Assembly: GCA_903933085.1 (NCBI GenBank)
Contig: CAIZIN010000047.1
Location: 1 to 27,157, forward strand
Length of the DNA: 27,157 nucleotides
Direction: 5' to 3'
Origin: an uncultured bacterium
GTDB taxonomy: Bacteria; Patescibacteriota; Minisyncoccia; Phycocordibacterales; CAIZIN01
Shown here: positions 12,198-20,815 of the stretch, one piece after another
Position numbering within the stretch: the stretch's first letter is position 1
Layout of the letters: every line of letters begins with the position of its first letter
Position numbers and translations under genes: made by a program
Notes under the pieces: generated by a model
Seen by the model: only the letters and a program-made list of their open reading frames with translations
Told to the model about the DNA's origin: nothing
The model's database searches: none

Positions 12198-14331
12198 GGG
12201 ATAAATTTTTTGGCGTCTCACCATATGGGTTTTTAATGAAATCAGGGTTAGCGGATTTGATAGATAAATTTATTCTTTTCTTCTCATCAATTTCTTTTAT
12301 CATTACAGGAACTTCCATTCCTTCACGTAACACATCAGAAACTTTTGAAACACGAAAAGGTGCAATCTCTGAAATATGGACCATTCCTTCCGAATTTGGA
12401 GCAAACTCTACGAATGCACCAAAATCCATAAGCCGAGTAACTTTTCCTGTAAATTTTTCTCCGGGCTTAAATTCTCTTGTAAGATTATACACCATTTCGC
12501 GAGCTAAATCTGCAGAACCATTTTTCCCTGTGATATAAACAGTTCCATCTTGTTCAATATTTAATTCTGCCCCAGTCTTTTCTTGAATTTCTTTAATAAC
12601 TTTTCCGCCAGGACCAATCACAGCACCAATCAATTCTTTATTAATCACAATCGTAACTATTTTTGGAGCATTTTCAGAAATGTTTGGACGTGGAGCAGGA
12701 ATAGCTGAAGTCATAACATCAAGAATCTTAAATCTTGCATCTTTTGCTTTTTGCAATGCAATTGCAAGAACTGGAAGTGGAATTCCATCTACTTTAATAT
12801 CCATTTGAATTGCAGTGATTCCCTCTTTAGTACCAGCAACTTTAAAATCCATATCACCAAACTCATCTTCAGGGCCTTGAATATCAGTTAAAACTTTATA
12901 ATTATTTTCATCCCTCATCATAAGACCAGATGCTATACCCGCCACAGGAGCCTTGATAGGTACTCCACCATCCATCATAGCAATACATCCCGCACAAACA
13001 GCCGCCATTGATGTTGAGCCATTTGAAGCCATTGATTCAGCTACAAGTCTTATTGTGTAAGGAAAGCCAGGCTTCTCAGGTACTACTGCTTTCAACGCTT
13101 TTTCTGCGAGAGCTCCGTGACCGATCATTCTTCGATTTGTCCCACCCATTCTACCTGTTTCACCACCTGAGTAAGGAGGAAAATTGTAGTGATGGATAAA
13201 ATGTTTTGAAGAAGTTTCTTCAGCCCCTTCTACAGTCATTGAATCTTGAGGACCACCGAGAGTAAGCATTGATAGCATATGTGTTCCTCCTCGATAAAAT
13301 ATTCCAGCTCCATGTATTATGTTTGAAATTCCTCCTGCTTGTGCAAAAAGAGACCGTACTTCGTCAAACCCACGTCCATCGGCTCTTTTATTATCTTCAA
13401 TCGCACCTTTATGAATCACTTCATCAACTTTGTCTTGGTAAAATGAAAGTGCGAGCTTGATAGATTTGCCATCAATTTCTTTAGCTTTCAACGCTTCGGC
13501 AAATTCATCTTCAAGATCATGAATCGCACCTTTTCCAGCCACTCCACAGAAAACTGCATCGTAAAGTTTTGGTTCAATATTTTCCTTATATAAAGAAATG
13601 ACTTCCTCTGGTAATATAGGTGCAGGAATTATAACTTTTACTTTTCCGATTTCTGAAATTATTTGTTTTTGCCAAATTTGAATCTTTTCTATTTCTTCCT
13701 TTGCTTTAGCAAGTGCTTTTTCTGCCATCTCTTCACTAATTTCTTTTGCACCAACTTCAATCATGTTTATATTTCCATCTTTTCCACAAGCAAACATCTC
13801 CATCAAATATTCTGGATTTTCATCATATCCAAAAACTGGATTAACAGTAAAACCCTCTTCATCCTTAAATGCAACGAGTCGAACCCCAGAAACAGGGCCT
13901 TTCCAAGGGATATCGGAAGTTCCAAGAGCGAGTGATGAGCCAATAAGTCCCAAAACATCAGGATCATCTTCACCAATAGAAAGAGTTGTTGTTACAACCT
14001 GCACATCTCGGCGGATATACTGATCAAAAAGTGGTCGAATTGTTCGATCAATAATTCTTCCCGATAAAATCGCTTCATCTGAAGGTTTTCCTTCTCGTCT
14101 TTGGTATTTATTTCCCAAAATTTTACCAGAAGCATAAAAACGCTCCTCAAAATCTACAGTTAGAGGAAAAAAATCTCCGTCTTTCTCATTTTTACCAAGG
14201 CAGGCTGTCACTAATACAACAGTTTCGCCGTATCTCATTATTACCGAACCATTTGTCTGGTCGGCTAGGTCATTAAATTCAGCAGTAAGTTTCTTACCAC
14301 CAACCTCTAATGAAAATTCTTTTTTAATCAT
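12193..14331 (-). CDS. pnp: Polyribonucleotide nucleotidyltransferase (PNPase)
   Basis: 712 aa, full family length. It carries two RNase PH-like cores (about 1-215 and 315-545), with the basic FFPLTVDFEERFYASGKI stretch in the first and the catalytic GDMDFKVAGT segment in the second (near residue 491). A KH domain follows with GPGGK at 573-577, then an S1 domain from about 624 (GEKFTGKVTRLMDFGAFVEF). The enzyme degrades RNA 3' to 5' by phosphorolysis. The ATG follows a CATAAT -10 by 5 nt, suggesting a leaderless transcript. In many bacteria pnp follows rpsO directly; here rpsO is at 20816-21085, about 6.5 kb upstream on the same strand. Confidence 0.97.
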   Translation of the reverse strand: MIKKEFSLEVGGKKLTAEFNDLADQTNGSVIMRYGETVVLVTACLGKNEKDGDFFPLTVDFEERFYASGKILGNKYQRREGKPSDEAILSGRIIDRTIRPLFDQYIRRDVQVVTTTLSIGEDDPDVLGLIGSSLALGTSDIPWKGPVSGVRLVAFKDEEGFTVNPVFGYDENPEYLMEMFACGKDGNINMIEVGAKEISEEMAEKALAKAKEEIEKIQIWQKQIISEIGKVKVIIPAPILPEEVISLYKENIEPKLYDAVFCGVAGKGAIHDLEDEFAEALKAKEIDGKSIKLALSFYQDKVDEVIHKGAIEDNKRADGRGFDEVRSLFAQAGGISNIIHGAGIFYRGGTHMLSMLTLGGPQDSMTVEGAEETSSKHFIHHYNFPPYSGGETGRMGGTNRRMIGHGALAEKALKAVVPEKPGFPYTIRLVAESMASNGSTSMAAVCAGCIAMMDGGVPIKAPVAGIASGLMMRDENNYKVLTDIQGPEDEFGDMDFKVAGTKEGITAIQMDIKVDGIPLPVLAIALQKAKDARFKILDVMTSAIPAPRPNISENAPKIVTIVINKELIGAVIGPGGKVIKEIQEKTGAELNIEQDGTVYITGKNGSADLAREMVYNLTREFKPGEKFTGKVTRLMDFGAFVEFAPNSEGMVHISEIAPFRVSKVSDVLREGMEVPVMIKEIDEKKRINLSIKSANPDFIKNPYGETPKNLSL

Positions 14332-14853
14332 TATTTATTATGCGGGTCTTTACTTCCGAGCGCTCCCCTAGTAAATTCAATCCTTGATTATAATCCTCTT
14401 TGCCACCCTTTTCCCTTCTGTCATTGCCGACCTGATCGGCAATCCATGAGAATTTGTGTTGCAATTAGGCCTATAATCAAAAATTGAAATTTCACCTCAG
14501 GGGTTTTTAAAATCTCAAGCCTCTCCCTTCTGTCATTCCGGATTTAGGCCACAAGTATTTTTCTGGTGAAAAATCTTCTGGCCACACCTCGGCTCGTCAG
14601 CCTCCGGTCTTGCAGTCGGGTCCTTCCCCGACTTCACGGAATCCAGTCTGCAGAATTCTTGAAATCTTTGCTCAAAAAGACCTCAAAATTAATTTATTAA
14701 TGAGCAAATTATATCACACTAGCGGTTATACCACGAGAGCACTTCTTGTGTTCCTAATTCGCTTCGCTCATAAGGAAACAAAGTCGAGCTCTAGGTATTA
14801 AAATTGTTATAAATGTTGTAATTGTTCAAAATGTTCTATGAGTAAATGTAAAG
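14332..14853. other. Gene-free stretch with dispersed repeats
   Basis: No supported gene. It contains CTGTCATT-type elements: 14416-14450 (hairpin ATTGCCGA/TCGGCAAT) and about 14526-14655 (CTGTCATTCCGG at one end, CGGAATCCAGTCTG at the other). It also holds a 46-nt repeat at 14741-14786 related to 27005-27049. A 63-codon frame across 14610-14801 covers these repeats and is not believed. Confidence 0.6.
14741..14786. repeat. Dispersed repeat, copy 1
   Basis: Nearly identical to 27005-27049: one substitution, and GCTTCGCTC replaced by GCAAGCTC in the loop. The arms TTCCTAATTCG and CATAAGGAA form a partial hairpin. Confidence 0.7.
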
Positions 14854-14880
14854 GGTGGGTTTTGCGAAGCAAAACCCACC
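14854..14880. terminator. Hairpin GGTGGGTTTTGC / GCAAAACCCACC
   Basis: A 12-bp perfect stem with a 3-nt loop. It lies downstream of the next terminator on the minus strand and may be a second barrier or a repeat-derived palindrome. Confidence 0.5.
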
Positions 14881-14889
14881 TAAGAAAAA

Positions 14890-14913
14890 AACCTATCACA
14901 ACTATGATAGGTT
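14890..14913 (-). terminator. Rho-independent terminator of the 90-aa gene
   Basis: AACCTATCA/TGATAGGTT stem followed on the minus strand by TTTTTT. Confidence 0.8.
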
Positions 14914-14935
14914 AATCAAGATAAATTCTGCGAAA

Positions 14936-15208
14936 TTACGACCCAAGCGTATAACCCCCACCCATGCCCCAACCAAGATTATTGCCAGCGAAGACAATAA
15001 TCCCAGCCTGACTATAGAATGTTTGTTGCTCGCCACCAGAACTTTGGATTAAACCGACGACTTCGACAACATTTTCGGGGCTGAAGCTAGTCGCCATTAG
15101 CGGCTTAGATTTTGCTCCTTCGATTGTAAGTGGAACAAGAACGCTCCCCTTGGGAAGTCTTAGGGCATCCTCGGGCTTTGTTTTCAGGTCGATTATCAAG
15201 CTTTTCAT
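14936..15208 (-). CDS. Unknown 90-aa protein
   Basis: Beta-rich pattern (SLIIDLKT, GSVLVPLTIEG, ENVVEVVGLIQ, QAGIIVFAG) with a glycine-rich C-terminus (NNLGWGMGGGYTLGS). No family was recognised, and there is no signal peptide or membrane helix. It has its own promoter (TTGACA 15319-15324, TAATTT 15297-15302), a leader with the conserved 34-nt motif, and a terminator at 14890-14913, so it is a complete monocistronic unit. Confidence 0.72.
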   Translation of the reverse strand: MKSLIIDLKTKPEDALRLPKGSVLVPLTIEGAKSKPLMATSFSPENVVEVVGLIQSSGGEQQTFYSQAGIIVFAGNNLGWGMGGGYTLGS

Positions 15209-15268
15209 TTCTTCAATTTTCTGTGGCCGTTCAAAGGACAGTGAGATTATTCAACCTCATGCAATCCA

Positions 15269-15324
15269 AAACAGTTTGGCAGACTATTCTACCCTCAAAT
15301 TACTCTTTTTGAAATTTATGTCAA
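15269..15324 (-). promoter_or_regulatory. Promoter plus conserved leader motif, copy 1
   Basis: TTGACA (15319-15324), 16-nt spacer, TAATTT (15297-15302). The first transcribed bases and leader (15269-15302) match 16156-16190 at all but two substitutions and one indel. A conserved untranslated leader in front of two unrelated genes suggests a shared regulatory RNA element or recent duplication. Confidence 0.65.
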
Positions 15325-15331
15325 GAAAAAA

Positions 15332-15351
15332 GCCTCGTATTTCTACGAGGC
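15332..15351 (-). terminator. Terminator of the two-helix membrane protein gene
   Basis: GCCTCGTA/TACGAGGC, loop TTTC, followed on the minus strand by a T-run that runs straight into the -35 box of the next gene. Confidence 0.85.
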
Positions 15352-15366
15352 CTGAAATCGAATTCG

Positions 15367-16050
15367 CTATTTAGCGCCATACTTGCACTGATTTTCCACA
15401 TCCCGAACAACTCTTAGACGTTGATACGAAATGCGAACCGAGTTTGCCGCACTGATACAAACATCTAGCCTGAGACTCAATGAATCGCCTATTATACACA
15501 ATTCCTCAACTTCTCGAACTGTGGAATATGGGCAGCCGCTCGCAAACTGCAATGATTGCTGAAAAAATAGGAGTTTCTTCACCAAAATTATCAATGTTTC
15601 TCGAATACCTGACTCTGTTAAAACCCCACGGCTTCTAATTGTTCCGGCACGAAGATCAGCCGGATCAAGCACATCAATCACCTTTTCAAAGGCATCGAGC
15701 TTTTGTTCTGCTTCTGATATAATTTTGTCTAGTTTGTTAGTTTTGCGGATTACCAATACAAGCGCAGTAACAGGTGGCGACATCAAAATAATCAAGTAAA
15801 GGGTAGAATATAGAACTCTGATTATTGATTCCTCGTTTGTAATGATAGGCCGTATAATCAAAACAATAAATGCGGCGAGACAATACAACGTAAGCCCGAC
15901 AAGCCAAGCTCTCCAAATGAATTGAATTTTCTTAATCGCCTTAACCATTTCCCCAAACTCTTCCCGAAGGTTGATGTTGAAGTTTTTGCTGTAAGATTCT
16001 TGCAATGTGATAGCCACAGAATCAAGCAGTTTCTTGTATTTTTCAATCAT
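15367..16050 (-). CDS. Two-helix membrane protein, unknown function
   Basis: 227 aa from the ATG at 16050; a GTG two codons upstream is a weaker alternative. An amphipathic N-terminal helix is followed by two membrane helices (about residues 48-68 and 80-102 from this ATG) with a short hydrophilic loop. A long soluble C-terminal helical region follows (LDKIISEAEQKLDAFEKVIDVLDPADL), with two scattered cysteine pairs near the end. No family was recognised. It carries the same promoter-plus-leader motif as the 90-aa gene downstream and its own terminator. Confidence 0.75.
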   Translation of the reverse strand: MIEKYKKLLDSVAITLQESYSKNFNINLREEFGEMVKAIKKIQFIWRAWLVGLTLYCLAAFIVLIIRPIITNEESIIRVLYSTLYLIILMSPPVTALVLVIRKTNKLDKIISEAEQKLDAFEKVIDVLDPADLRAGTIRSRGVLTESGIRETLIILVKKLLFFQQSLQFASGCPYSTVREVEELCIIGDSLSLRLDVCISAANSVRISYQRLRVVRDVENQCKYGAK

Positions 16051-16155
16051 ATTCACTTTTTTGTTTCTTTCAAATGCCAGAATGGGAGATTAGGGATGGG
16101 TCTTCAAACCATTCTGAAAGGCTTCAACCAGTCAGAATATAGCTTCATATAATCG

Positions 16156-16213
16156 AAACAGTTTGGCGGACTATTCTGCCCTTCAAATTACAACAACGCA
16201 ACAACCTTGTCAA
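16156..16213 (-). promoter_or_regulatory. Promoter plus conserved leader motif, copy 2
   Basis: TTGACA (16208-16213), 17-nt spacer, TAATTT (16185-16190). Leader 16156-16190 is the partner of 15269-15302. The leader before the membrane protein is about 130 nt. Confidence 0.65.
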
Positions 16214-16220
16214 TCTCATA

Positions 16221-16257
16221 CAAAACAGCGATTTCACTATGTGAAATCGCTGTTTTG
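16221..16257. repeat. Perfect 17-bp palindrome, member of a dispersed hairpin family
   Basis: CAAAACAGCGATTTCAC (16221-16237) pairs fully with 16241-16257, with a three-base loop. The core AGCGATTTCAC-N3-GTGAAATCGCT recurs at 25292-25316. It could be a bidirectional terminator or a REP-like element. Confidence 0.75.
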
Positions 16258-16319
16258 TCTTTGAATTGTGTTAACAAAATATGTCGAACTATAATTGTTG
16301 ACCCCCCCACCCAAGAAAA

Positions 16320-16343
16320 AAGCCCCGTATTGCTACGGGGCTT
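16320..16343 (-). terminator. Terminator of the 74-aa gene
   Basis: AAGCCCCGTA/TACGGGGCTT stem with a T-run on the minus strand. Confidence 0.85.
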
Positions 16344-16350
16344 AAAATAA

Positions 16351-16575
16351 TCAAAATGGCGACTCACAAAAGATTTTGTTGTCTACAAACGGACTACGAT
16401 GATCCGAGTAGACTAAAGTTCCAAAAAATTTGAAAAGGTCAACGAGAGTGAACTCGAACCACCCATCTTGCTTTTTATGGGTTTCAATCTTTTCCAGCAA
16501 ATATTTTTCGCTGTAAACCCTCGCCAGTGGAGTAAGCTTTACCCACACCCTATCTTCTAATCGCAAATGAGACAT
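16351..16575 (-). CDS. Unknown 74-aa protein
   Basis: Small soluble protein beginning MSHLRLEDRVWVKLTPLARVYSEKYLLEKIE. It is rich in aromatic residues, with a strand-like WFEFTLVDLFKFFG in the middle. No family was recognised. It is a complete transcription unit: consensus promoter at 16619-16647, a short leader, and a terminator at 16320-16343. Confidence 0.7.
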   Translation of the reverse strand: MSHLRLEDRVWVKLTPLARVYSEKYLLEKIETHKKQDGWFEFTLVDLFKFFGTLVYSDHRSPFVDNKIFCESPF

Positions 16576-16618
16576 ATTGGTTTATCTTTGGTTGACTGTT
16601 GAAATTACTACCTTTTTT

Positions 16619-16647
16619 ATAATAGCATCAATAAGCCTTACTGTCAA
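16619..16647 (-). promoter_or_regulatory. Promoter of the 74-aa gene
   Basis: TTGACA (16642-16647), 17-nt spacer, TATTAT (16619-16624) on the minus strand. Confidence 0.8.
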
Positions 16648-16733
16648 TTAATATCTATAAATATCCATATTCCAAGCCAATAAGTCAAAGGGGTTTATAC
16701 CGGACTAGTTTTTATTTTAAAAATCTTTTTTTG

Positions 16734-17519
16734 TTATTCCTTACAAACTTCCCACATTCGTTCCCACAAAAGCTGTTGTAAATTGGCAAACTCCATACTA
16801 TGTACAACAAAAGCAATCTTTTCCTCGCTCCCGCTCGCAAAAAGGCATTTATCTCCATATATCCAATAGCTCATATGCCAATCAGTACCTTTTGGTGCAT
16901 AGCGTTTTTTATTTAGTTTGTTGGCTGGATCTTGTTTTAGCCATTCATGTCCTTCTTTTTCTCTCAAAGGTCGGTCTCTCTCTGGCTCTATCACATTTAC
17001 CCGAACATCAAGCTCAATACCCGGTTTTCTATGATCAAACAAAAATTCTACTCCTAGCATTTCTATCATATCGCTAGTTGGCCACATTAAATAGGCTTCT
17101 TTATATTCACTATTCCAAGACATGTCGCGAAAGGCCTGTTTGATCCCTTCGACTCCAGAATAAAACTTTATTCTAGGCCGTGCAGTCTGGCTTTTCTTAT
17201 TATGTCGCGCTATAAAATCAACAAGTTCGGCCTGAGCATTTTGTAATTCTTCAATTTTTTGCTTGTGAATACGAACAATTTGCTCATTATCAGATATTGC
17301 AAAGGTTTTCCCTCTATCTTCACTGTATTCTGTGACCAAACTTTTCTCAATTAGTTCATTAAGTGAGTCATACACGGAAGATTTCGGCATATTGAGCTTG
17401 GAAGCAATATCCGAAGCCCCCATTGTGCTTTCTTCCGATAGGGCAATAAGCACCCTTTTTGATGCAGGTTTTAACCCTAAGATTCCTAATGTTTGATTTA
17501 TATTAATTTCTTTTTTCAT
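16734..17519 (-). CDS. TrmB-family winged-helix transcriptional regulator (third copy)
   Basis: 261 aa. The N-terminal winged helix (about 8-75) reads LGLKPASKRVLIALSEESTMGASDIASKLNMPKSSVYDSLNELIEKSLVTEY, with a helical linker (about 85-115) and a C-terminal domain beginning IKFYSGVEGIKQAFRDM, the same entry motif as in the other two TrmB copies (FFEGKDGV and RFLEGQSGT). It contains several Trp residues (WPTSD, WHMSYWIYGD) and ends WERMWEVCKE. The effector is unknown. The sequence TATAAC lies only a few nt before the ATG, so the mRNA may be leaderless. There is no obvious cotranscribed partner. Confidence 0.83.
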   Translation of the reverse strand: MKKEININQTLGILGLKPASKRVLIALSEESTMGASDIASKLNMPKSSVYDSLNELIEKSLVTEYSEDRGKTFAISDNEQIVRIHKQKIEELQNAQAELVDFIARHNKKSQTARPRIKFYSGVEGIKQAFRDMSWNSEYKEAYLMWPTSDMIEMLGVEFLFDHRKPGIELDVRVNVIEPERDRPLREKEGHEWLKQDPANKLNKKRYAPKGTDWHMSYWIYGDKCLFASGSEEKIAFVVHSMEFANLQQLLWERMWEVCKE

Positions 17520-17543
17520 TTTGTTATATGTTATCCCAGTACC

Positions 17544-17645
17544 CTCTCTGTCATTCCCGCACCTGTATCCACGAGTGTAAACTCCAGCTGAATCCAGTCT
17601 GAAAATGCGGACCTGGATCCCCGCATTCGCTAGGATGACAAACTA
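17544..17645. repeat. CTGTCATTCC-type intergenic repeat
   Basis: Begins with CTGTCATTCCCGCA and ends near CCCCGCATTCGCTAGGATGACA, so its ends are inverted. GAATCCAGTCTG inside is shared with the element at about 14640-14652. The ends resemble those at 14416, 14526, 21364-21424 and 26975. Confidence 0.6.
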
Positions 17646-17681
17646 TGGCCTATTTATTGATTATTCGCGTTTCGACGAATA

Positions 17682-17710
17682 TTGTAATAAGTATATCACA
17701 GTGTTATAAT
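17682..17710 (+). promoter_or_regulatory. Promoter of the 401-aa gene
   Basis: TTGTAA (17682-17687), 17-nt spacer, TATAAT (17705-17710). A Shine-Dalgarno AAAGGAAA precedes the ATG at 17771. Confidence 0.75.
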
Positions 17711-17770
17711 ATTGTCTAGATGATTCATGGTGAATCAGCAAAACAAACTGAACTTTGAAAGGAAAATAAA

Positions 17771-18976
17771 ATGAGTATTAGTATCGATACGAGAAATGTA
17801 ACAATGGATGATATGGAGCGGTTCATTCTCGACATCTCTTCTTTGCATGAAGTCCTTACACGCCCCTATGATGGAAAATTTAGGTGGAGTGAAAACTCTG
17901 ACGAACTTACCCCATGGCATATTTTTGGACCTTGTCCAAAATTCACAATTAAATCAATTGGCTCTGTCTATGGCAAATCCGAAGATTGGTGGCGTGAACG
18001 TGGGGGGAATAAAAATGCAGATGAATACACAAAACGGGTTCTTACCGAACTGAATGAAGCAAATATGTATCAATTAGAGCTGTATGCACAAAACGGTACA
18101 GATTTGAGACGCGGTTGTGTGTCATCAAATAATTGTTTCGGTAATGCATCAATGGAAATCACCTATCGGGCTCAATGCTTAGTTCGGTATATAAAGGCAA
18201 TGAAAGCCATGGCCGAAGTGGCACGAAGACTTTCTGTTATTCGCCTGAAAGATGTCGAGAATACTTTGGAGGATCCAAGGCTTAAAAAAAGTTATGTGAA
18301 AACAATGCGTAGCAAAATGAAGCAGGGCGAGAGCCTCTTCGAAGGTTTTGATCCAGACAACCTAAACCTTCCTTCTTGGGCAGCAGATGAAGCTACTCGA
18401 AATTTCAATTACAAAGAATACCAGAATAGCTCATACCCGTCTAAGAAAGCTCCTGTCCGTAGGTTTCCTACTTCATGTCTGGATAAAATGGATATGTCGC
18501 TATCATGGCATCCAACTACATATTCATTTTTCACATGGTTACTTGTGGCAGCTGGAGGATTGCATCCAACAGAATACCGAAAAGTGATTAATGAGTCAGG
18601 TATTGAAAGACGTGATTTTCTACCCAATGAATGCAATTATGTTTCGATTGAACCACTTTTTTCAGTACACCACATTAAAGCTGAAGAGTTTGATCGTGAC
18701 TGGTTAGATTCATCTGGAGAATTTCGTTCTTTCCCTCTTGAAGAAGACATAATTCATACTCTCTTTCGGTTTAAGGAGTGGGGTTACACTTACGAAAAGG
18801 CTATTGGTTTTTTCGAACCAGGACATGGCTTAATTTCACATCTTTACTACCGTGAAAAGATCAGCAGATTTGACAATCTTCCAGCAGTGAAAGACGCGTA
18901 CTTAAAAGATTACGTCATGAAGCTATTTCGGATTGTGTTTGGTAAGTCGAAGAGAAAGCAAAAAGCGAAAAGTTAG
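17771..18976 (+). CDS. Unknown 401-aa protein
   Basis: No family was recognised. It is a soluble protein without signal peptide or membrane helix, rich in aromatic and charged residues. Features seen are an N-terminal acidic segment, a helical middle (YIKAMKAMAEVARRLSVIRLKDVENTL), a W/H-rich stretch (LSWHPTTYSFFTWLLVAAGGLHPTEYRKVI), and a strongly basic C-terminus (KSKRKQKAKS) that could bind nucleic acid or simply be a tail. It is a single-gene unit with promoter, Shine-Dalgarno and a strong terminator. Confidence 0.75.
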   Translation: MSISIDTRNVTMDDMERFILDISSLHEVLTRPYDGKFRWSENSDELTPWHIFGPCPKFTIKSIGSVYGKSEDWWRERGGNKNADEYTKRVLTELNEANMYQLELYAQNGTDLRRGCVSSNNCFGNASMEITYRAQCLVRYIKAMKAMAEVARRLSVIRLKDVENTLEDPRLKKSYVKTMRSKMKQGESLFEGFDPDNLNLPSWAADEATRNFNYKEYQNSSYPSKKAPVRRFPTSCLDKMDMSLSWHPTTYSFFTWLLVAAGGLHPTEYRKVINESGIERRDFLPNECNYVSIEPLFSVHHIKAEEFDRDWLDSSGEFRSFPLEEDIIHTLFRFKEWGYTYEKAIGFFEPGHGLISHLYYREKISRFDNLPAVKDAYLKDYVMKLFRIVFGKSKRKQKAKS

Positions 18977-18994
18977 TTCAGGGTCAACACCCAC

Positions 18995-19024
18995 AAGGCC
19001 GAAGAGTTCTAACTCTTCGGCCTT
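18995..19024 (+). terminator. Terminator of the 401-aa gene
   Basis: AAGGCCGAAGAGTT/AACTCTTCGGCCTT, 14 complementary positions with a very short loop, followed by TATTATAT. Confidence 0.85.
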
Positions 19025-19075
19025 TATTATATAATCATTCTACTTTTAACTTATTTTATTTCCCCCTTCTGTATA

Positions 19076-19432
19076 TTAATAATTACTAACTTTCGATCCC
19101 ATATATTCTTTATCCAAGATAATTTGATCCCCTACATATATCTCTACCCTTGCATTCCTATACACATCTCCAATGTCAGCTGTCCCATACTTACTTGGAT
19201 AAGGCACATCATTGTTTTCAACTACAACTTTAAGATTTGAAATATCAATCCCGTTTTCTTTAAGTAATGCTTCTACTTTTTCAACACTATCTATACCATC
19301 GGCACCGCTTGCAATACCATGACCCGCTTCCTCACCTCTCTCATCTGCTGTCTTTTCAAAATCTCTATATGTATTATCTAAAATCTGAGTAATTTTTTCT
19401 TTTAACCCTTCTTGTTTTGCTAGTTGTTCCAT
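19076..19432 (-). CDS. Unknown 118-aa protein
   Basis: N-terminal helix (LAKQEGLKEKITQILDNTYRDFEKTADERGEEAGHG), then a helix-strand unit (VEKVEALLKENGIDISNLKVVVE) and a C-terminal strand pair (ARVEIYVGDQIILDKEYM). Acidic and soluble. No family was recognised. The space up to the NYN gene (19433-19583) is AT-rich, with near-repeats of TTGAATC/TCATAAC-type words and no gene. Confidence 0.7.
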   Translation of the reverse strand: MEQLAKQEGLKEKITQILDNTYRDFEKTADERGEEAGHGIASGADGIDSVEKVEALLKENGIDISNLKVVVENNDVPYPSKYGTADIGDVYRNARVEIYVGDQIILDKEYMGSKVSNY

Positions 19433-19583
19433 AGTTTTTATTTAATTTATAACCACCTAATTATACACCTCCAAAATCCTCAGTCAAAAAACCTTGGTTT
19501 TGTATTTATATTATTCTTGAATCTTGAATCATAAATCCTAAATCATTTCATAACTCTTGACTCATAACTCTTACCTCACACCT

Positions 19584-20117
19584 CTATTTCTTCTTCATTG
19601 ATGGCCTCTTCCCTCCACCTATCAAATATCTATTCGAATAAGAATCCAAATCGAAGAAATCATCAGCTTTTTCAATAAGTTTTGCAGACGAGGAACGTCC
19701 GAACGAAACAACCTCTACCTGACAACCTTCATTAACCTGCAAATATTCAACAAGCGGAATAAAATCTCCGTCTCCTGTAAGTAAAACAATAGCATCAAGC
19801 TTTGGAGCGAGCTTCACAGCATCTATAGCCATTCCCACATCCCAGTCAGCTTTTTTTGACCCTCCAGCAAAAATCTGTAAGTCTTTTGTCTTTGTTTCAA
19901 TCCCCGCTTTTTCCAATGCACTAAAAAACGCTTGTTCTTCACCACTTTCTGTGGAAATTACATAAGCAATCGCTCGCACCAGCTTTCTTCCAGCAAGTGC
20001 GTCTTCCACAATTTGTGCAAAATTCACACGCGAATGATAAAGATTCTTTGCACTATGATATAGATTTTGTGCATCTATAAAAATCCCTACTCTTTGTTCT
20101 AAATGTTTTATGATCAT
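19584..20117 (-). CDS. NYN-domain (LabA/DUF88-type) putative nuclease
   Basis: 177 aa from the ATG at 20117 (MIIKHLEQRVGIFID); a TTG six codons upstream is a poorer start. The fold is PIN-like NYN. FIDAQNLY carries the first acidic residue, DWDVGMAIDAV the middle ones, and VLLTGDGDFIPLVEYL the last D-x-D pair, matching the conserved aspartates of the family. NYN proteins are predicted metal-dependent RNases. The C-terminus is basic (GGGKRPSMKKK). The upstream spacer has three GGCTC(T/G)AG-type words and no clear promoter. Confidence 0.85.
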   Translation of the reverse strand: MIIKHLEQRVGIFIDAQNLYHSAKNLYHSRVNFAQIVEDALAGRKLVRAIAYVISTESGEEQAFFSALEKAGIETKTKDLQIFAGGSKKADWDVGMAIDAVKLAPKLDAIVLLTGDGDFIPLVEYLQVNEGCQVEVVSFGRSSSAKLIEKADDFFDLDSYSNRYLIGGGKRPSMKKK

Positions 20118-20274
20118 TGTTTTAGGCTCTAGCAATTAGGCTCTAGTTACTAGCTTTAAATATAAACTAGGCTCGAGCAAATATTAAAAAATAAACACCT
20201 TCCTTATAAAAAACCAACTCATTAAGTATACCACCCCTAAAACAAATTTGTACTTATATATTTTAGTCAAAGAA

Positions 20275-20297
20275 AAACTCGCTACGAAAGCGAGTTT
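20275..20297 (-). terminator. Terminator of the zinc-ribbon gene 20305-20652
   Basis: AAACTCGCT/AGCGAGTTT, loop ACGAA, with a T-run on the minus strand. Confidence 0.85.
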
Positions 20298-20304
20298 GGA
20301 ATTA

Positions 20305-20652
20305 TTAGCAGGGACCAGCACCACCTGAGCAATGCCCACCTGTACGGCGAATCCATCGACGAAGTGGGTCTCTGTCATGCTCATATGGATCATAAAACGA
20401 AGACCGAGACACGGGAGCCGGGATATCTTCTGGATTTTTCATATGTTCCACTAAATGTTTGTAAGGTTTCTTCTCGATAAGAGATTCCCAATTATTTAAA
20501 AGGGTTTCCCAAGAGTGGCCCCATGAAGCAAAATTGATTTTCTCACCTCCACATTTGCATAAAAGAGAGTAGCAATACCCTTTGAGATAGGTATTTTCCT
20601 CAGGAATACGACCGCATCTGCAAGGTATTGGCGTTCTTTTTTCTTCACTCAT
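20305..20652 (-). CDS. Small CRCG zinc-ribbon protein, unknown role
   Basis: 115 aa from the ATG at 20652 (MSEEKRTPIPCRCG). Two CxC pairs (CRCG near residue 12 and CKCGG near 35) make a zinc-ribbon, reminiscent of phage and bacterial Lar-like restriction-alleviation ribbons, but the match is short. It is followed by a helical segment (HSWETLLNNWESLIEKKP) and a disordered Pro/Arg-rich tail ending GGHCSGGAGPC. The promoter is TTTACA, 16 nt, TAATCT (about 20724-20751) on the minus strand, close to the rpsO terminator. Confidence 0.7.
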   Translation of the reverse strand: MSEEKRTPIPCRCGRIPEENTYLKGYCYSLLCKCGGEKINFASWGHSWETLLNNWESLIEKKPYKHLVEHMKNPEDIPAPVSRSSFYDPYEHDRDPLRRWIRRTGGHCSGGAGPC

Positions 20653-20756
20653 AATAGTAATTTCTAGTATTGAGTTCAAACCAAACGCTGAACCGACAGC
20701 GTTCAAAGAACTCATTTCTGCCAGATTACCACTCCTCCATATTTTGTAAAGCAAAA

Positions 20757-20786
20757 AAAATCACACCCTCTTGGGTGCAATTTTTT
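20757..20786 (-). terminator. Terminator of rpsO
   Basis: CACCC/GGGTG stem, loop TCTT, with T-runs on both sides; on the minus strand TTTTTTTT follows. Confidence 0.8.
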
Positions 20787-20815
20787 GTTGTGCATTTAAA
20801 CTTTCAACTTTATAC

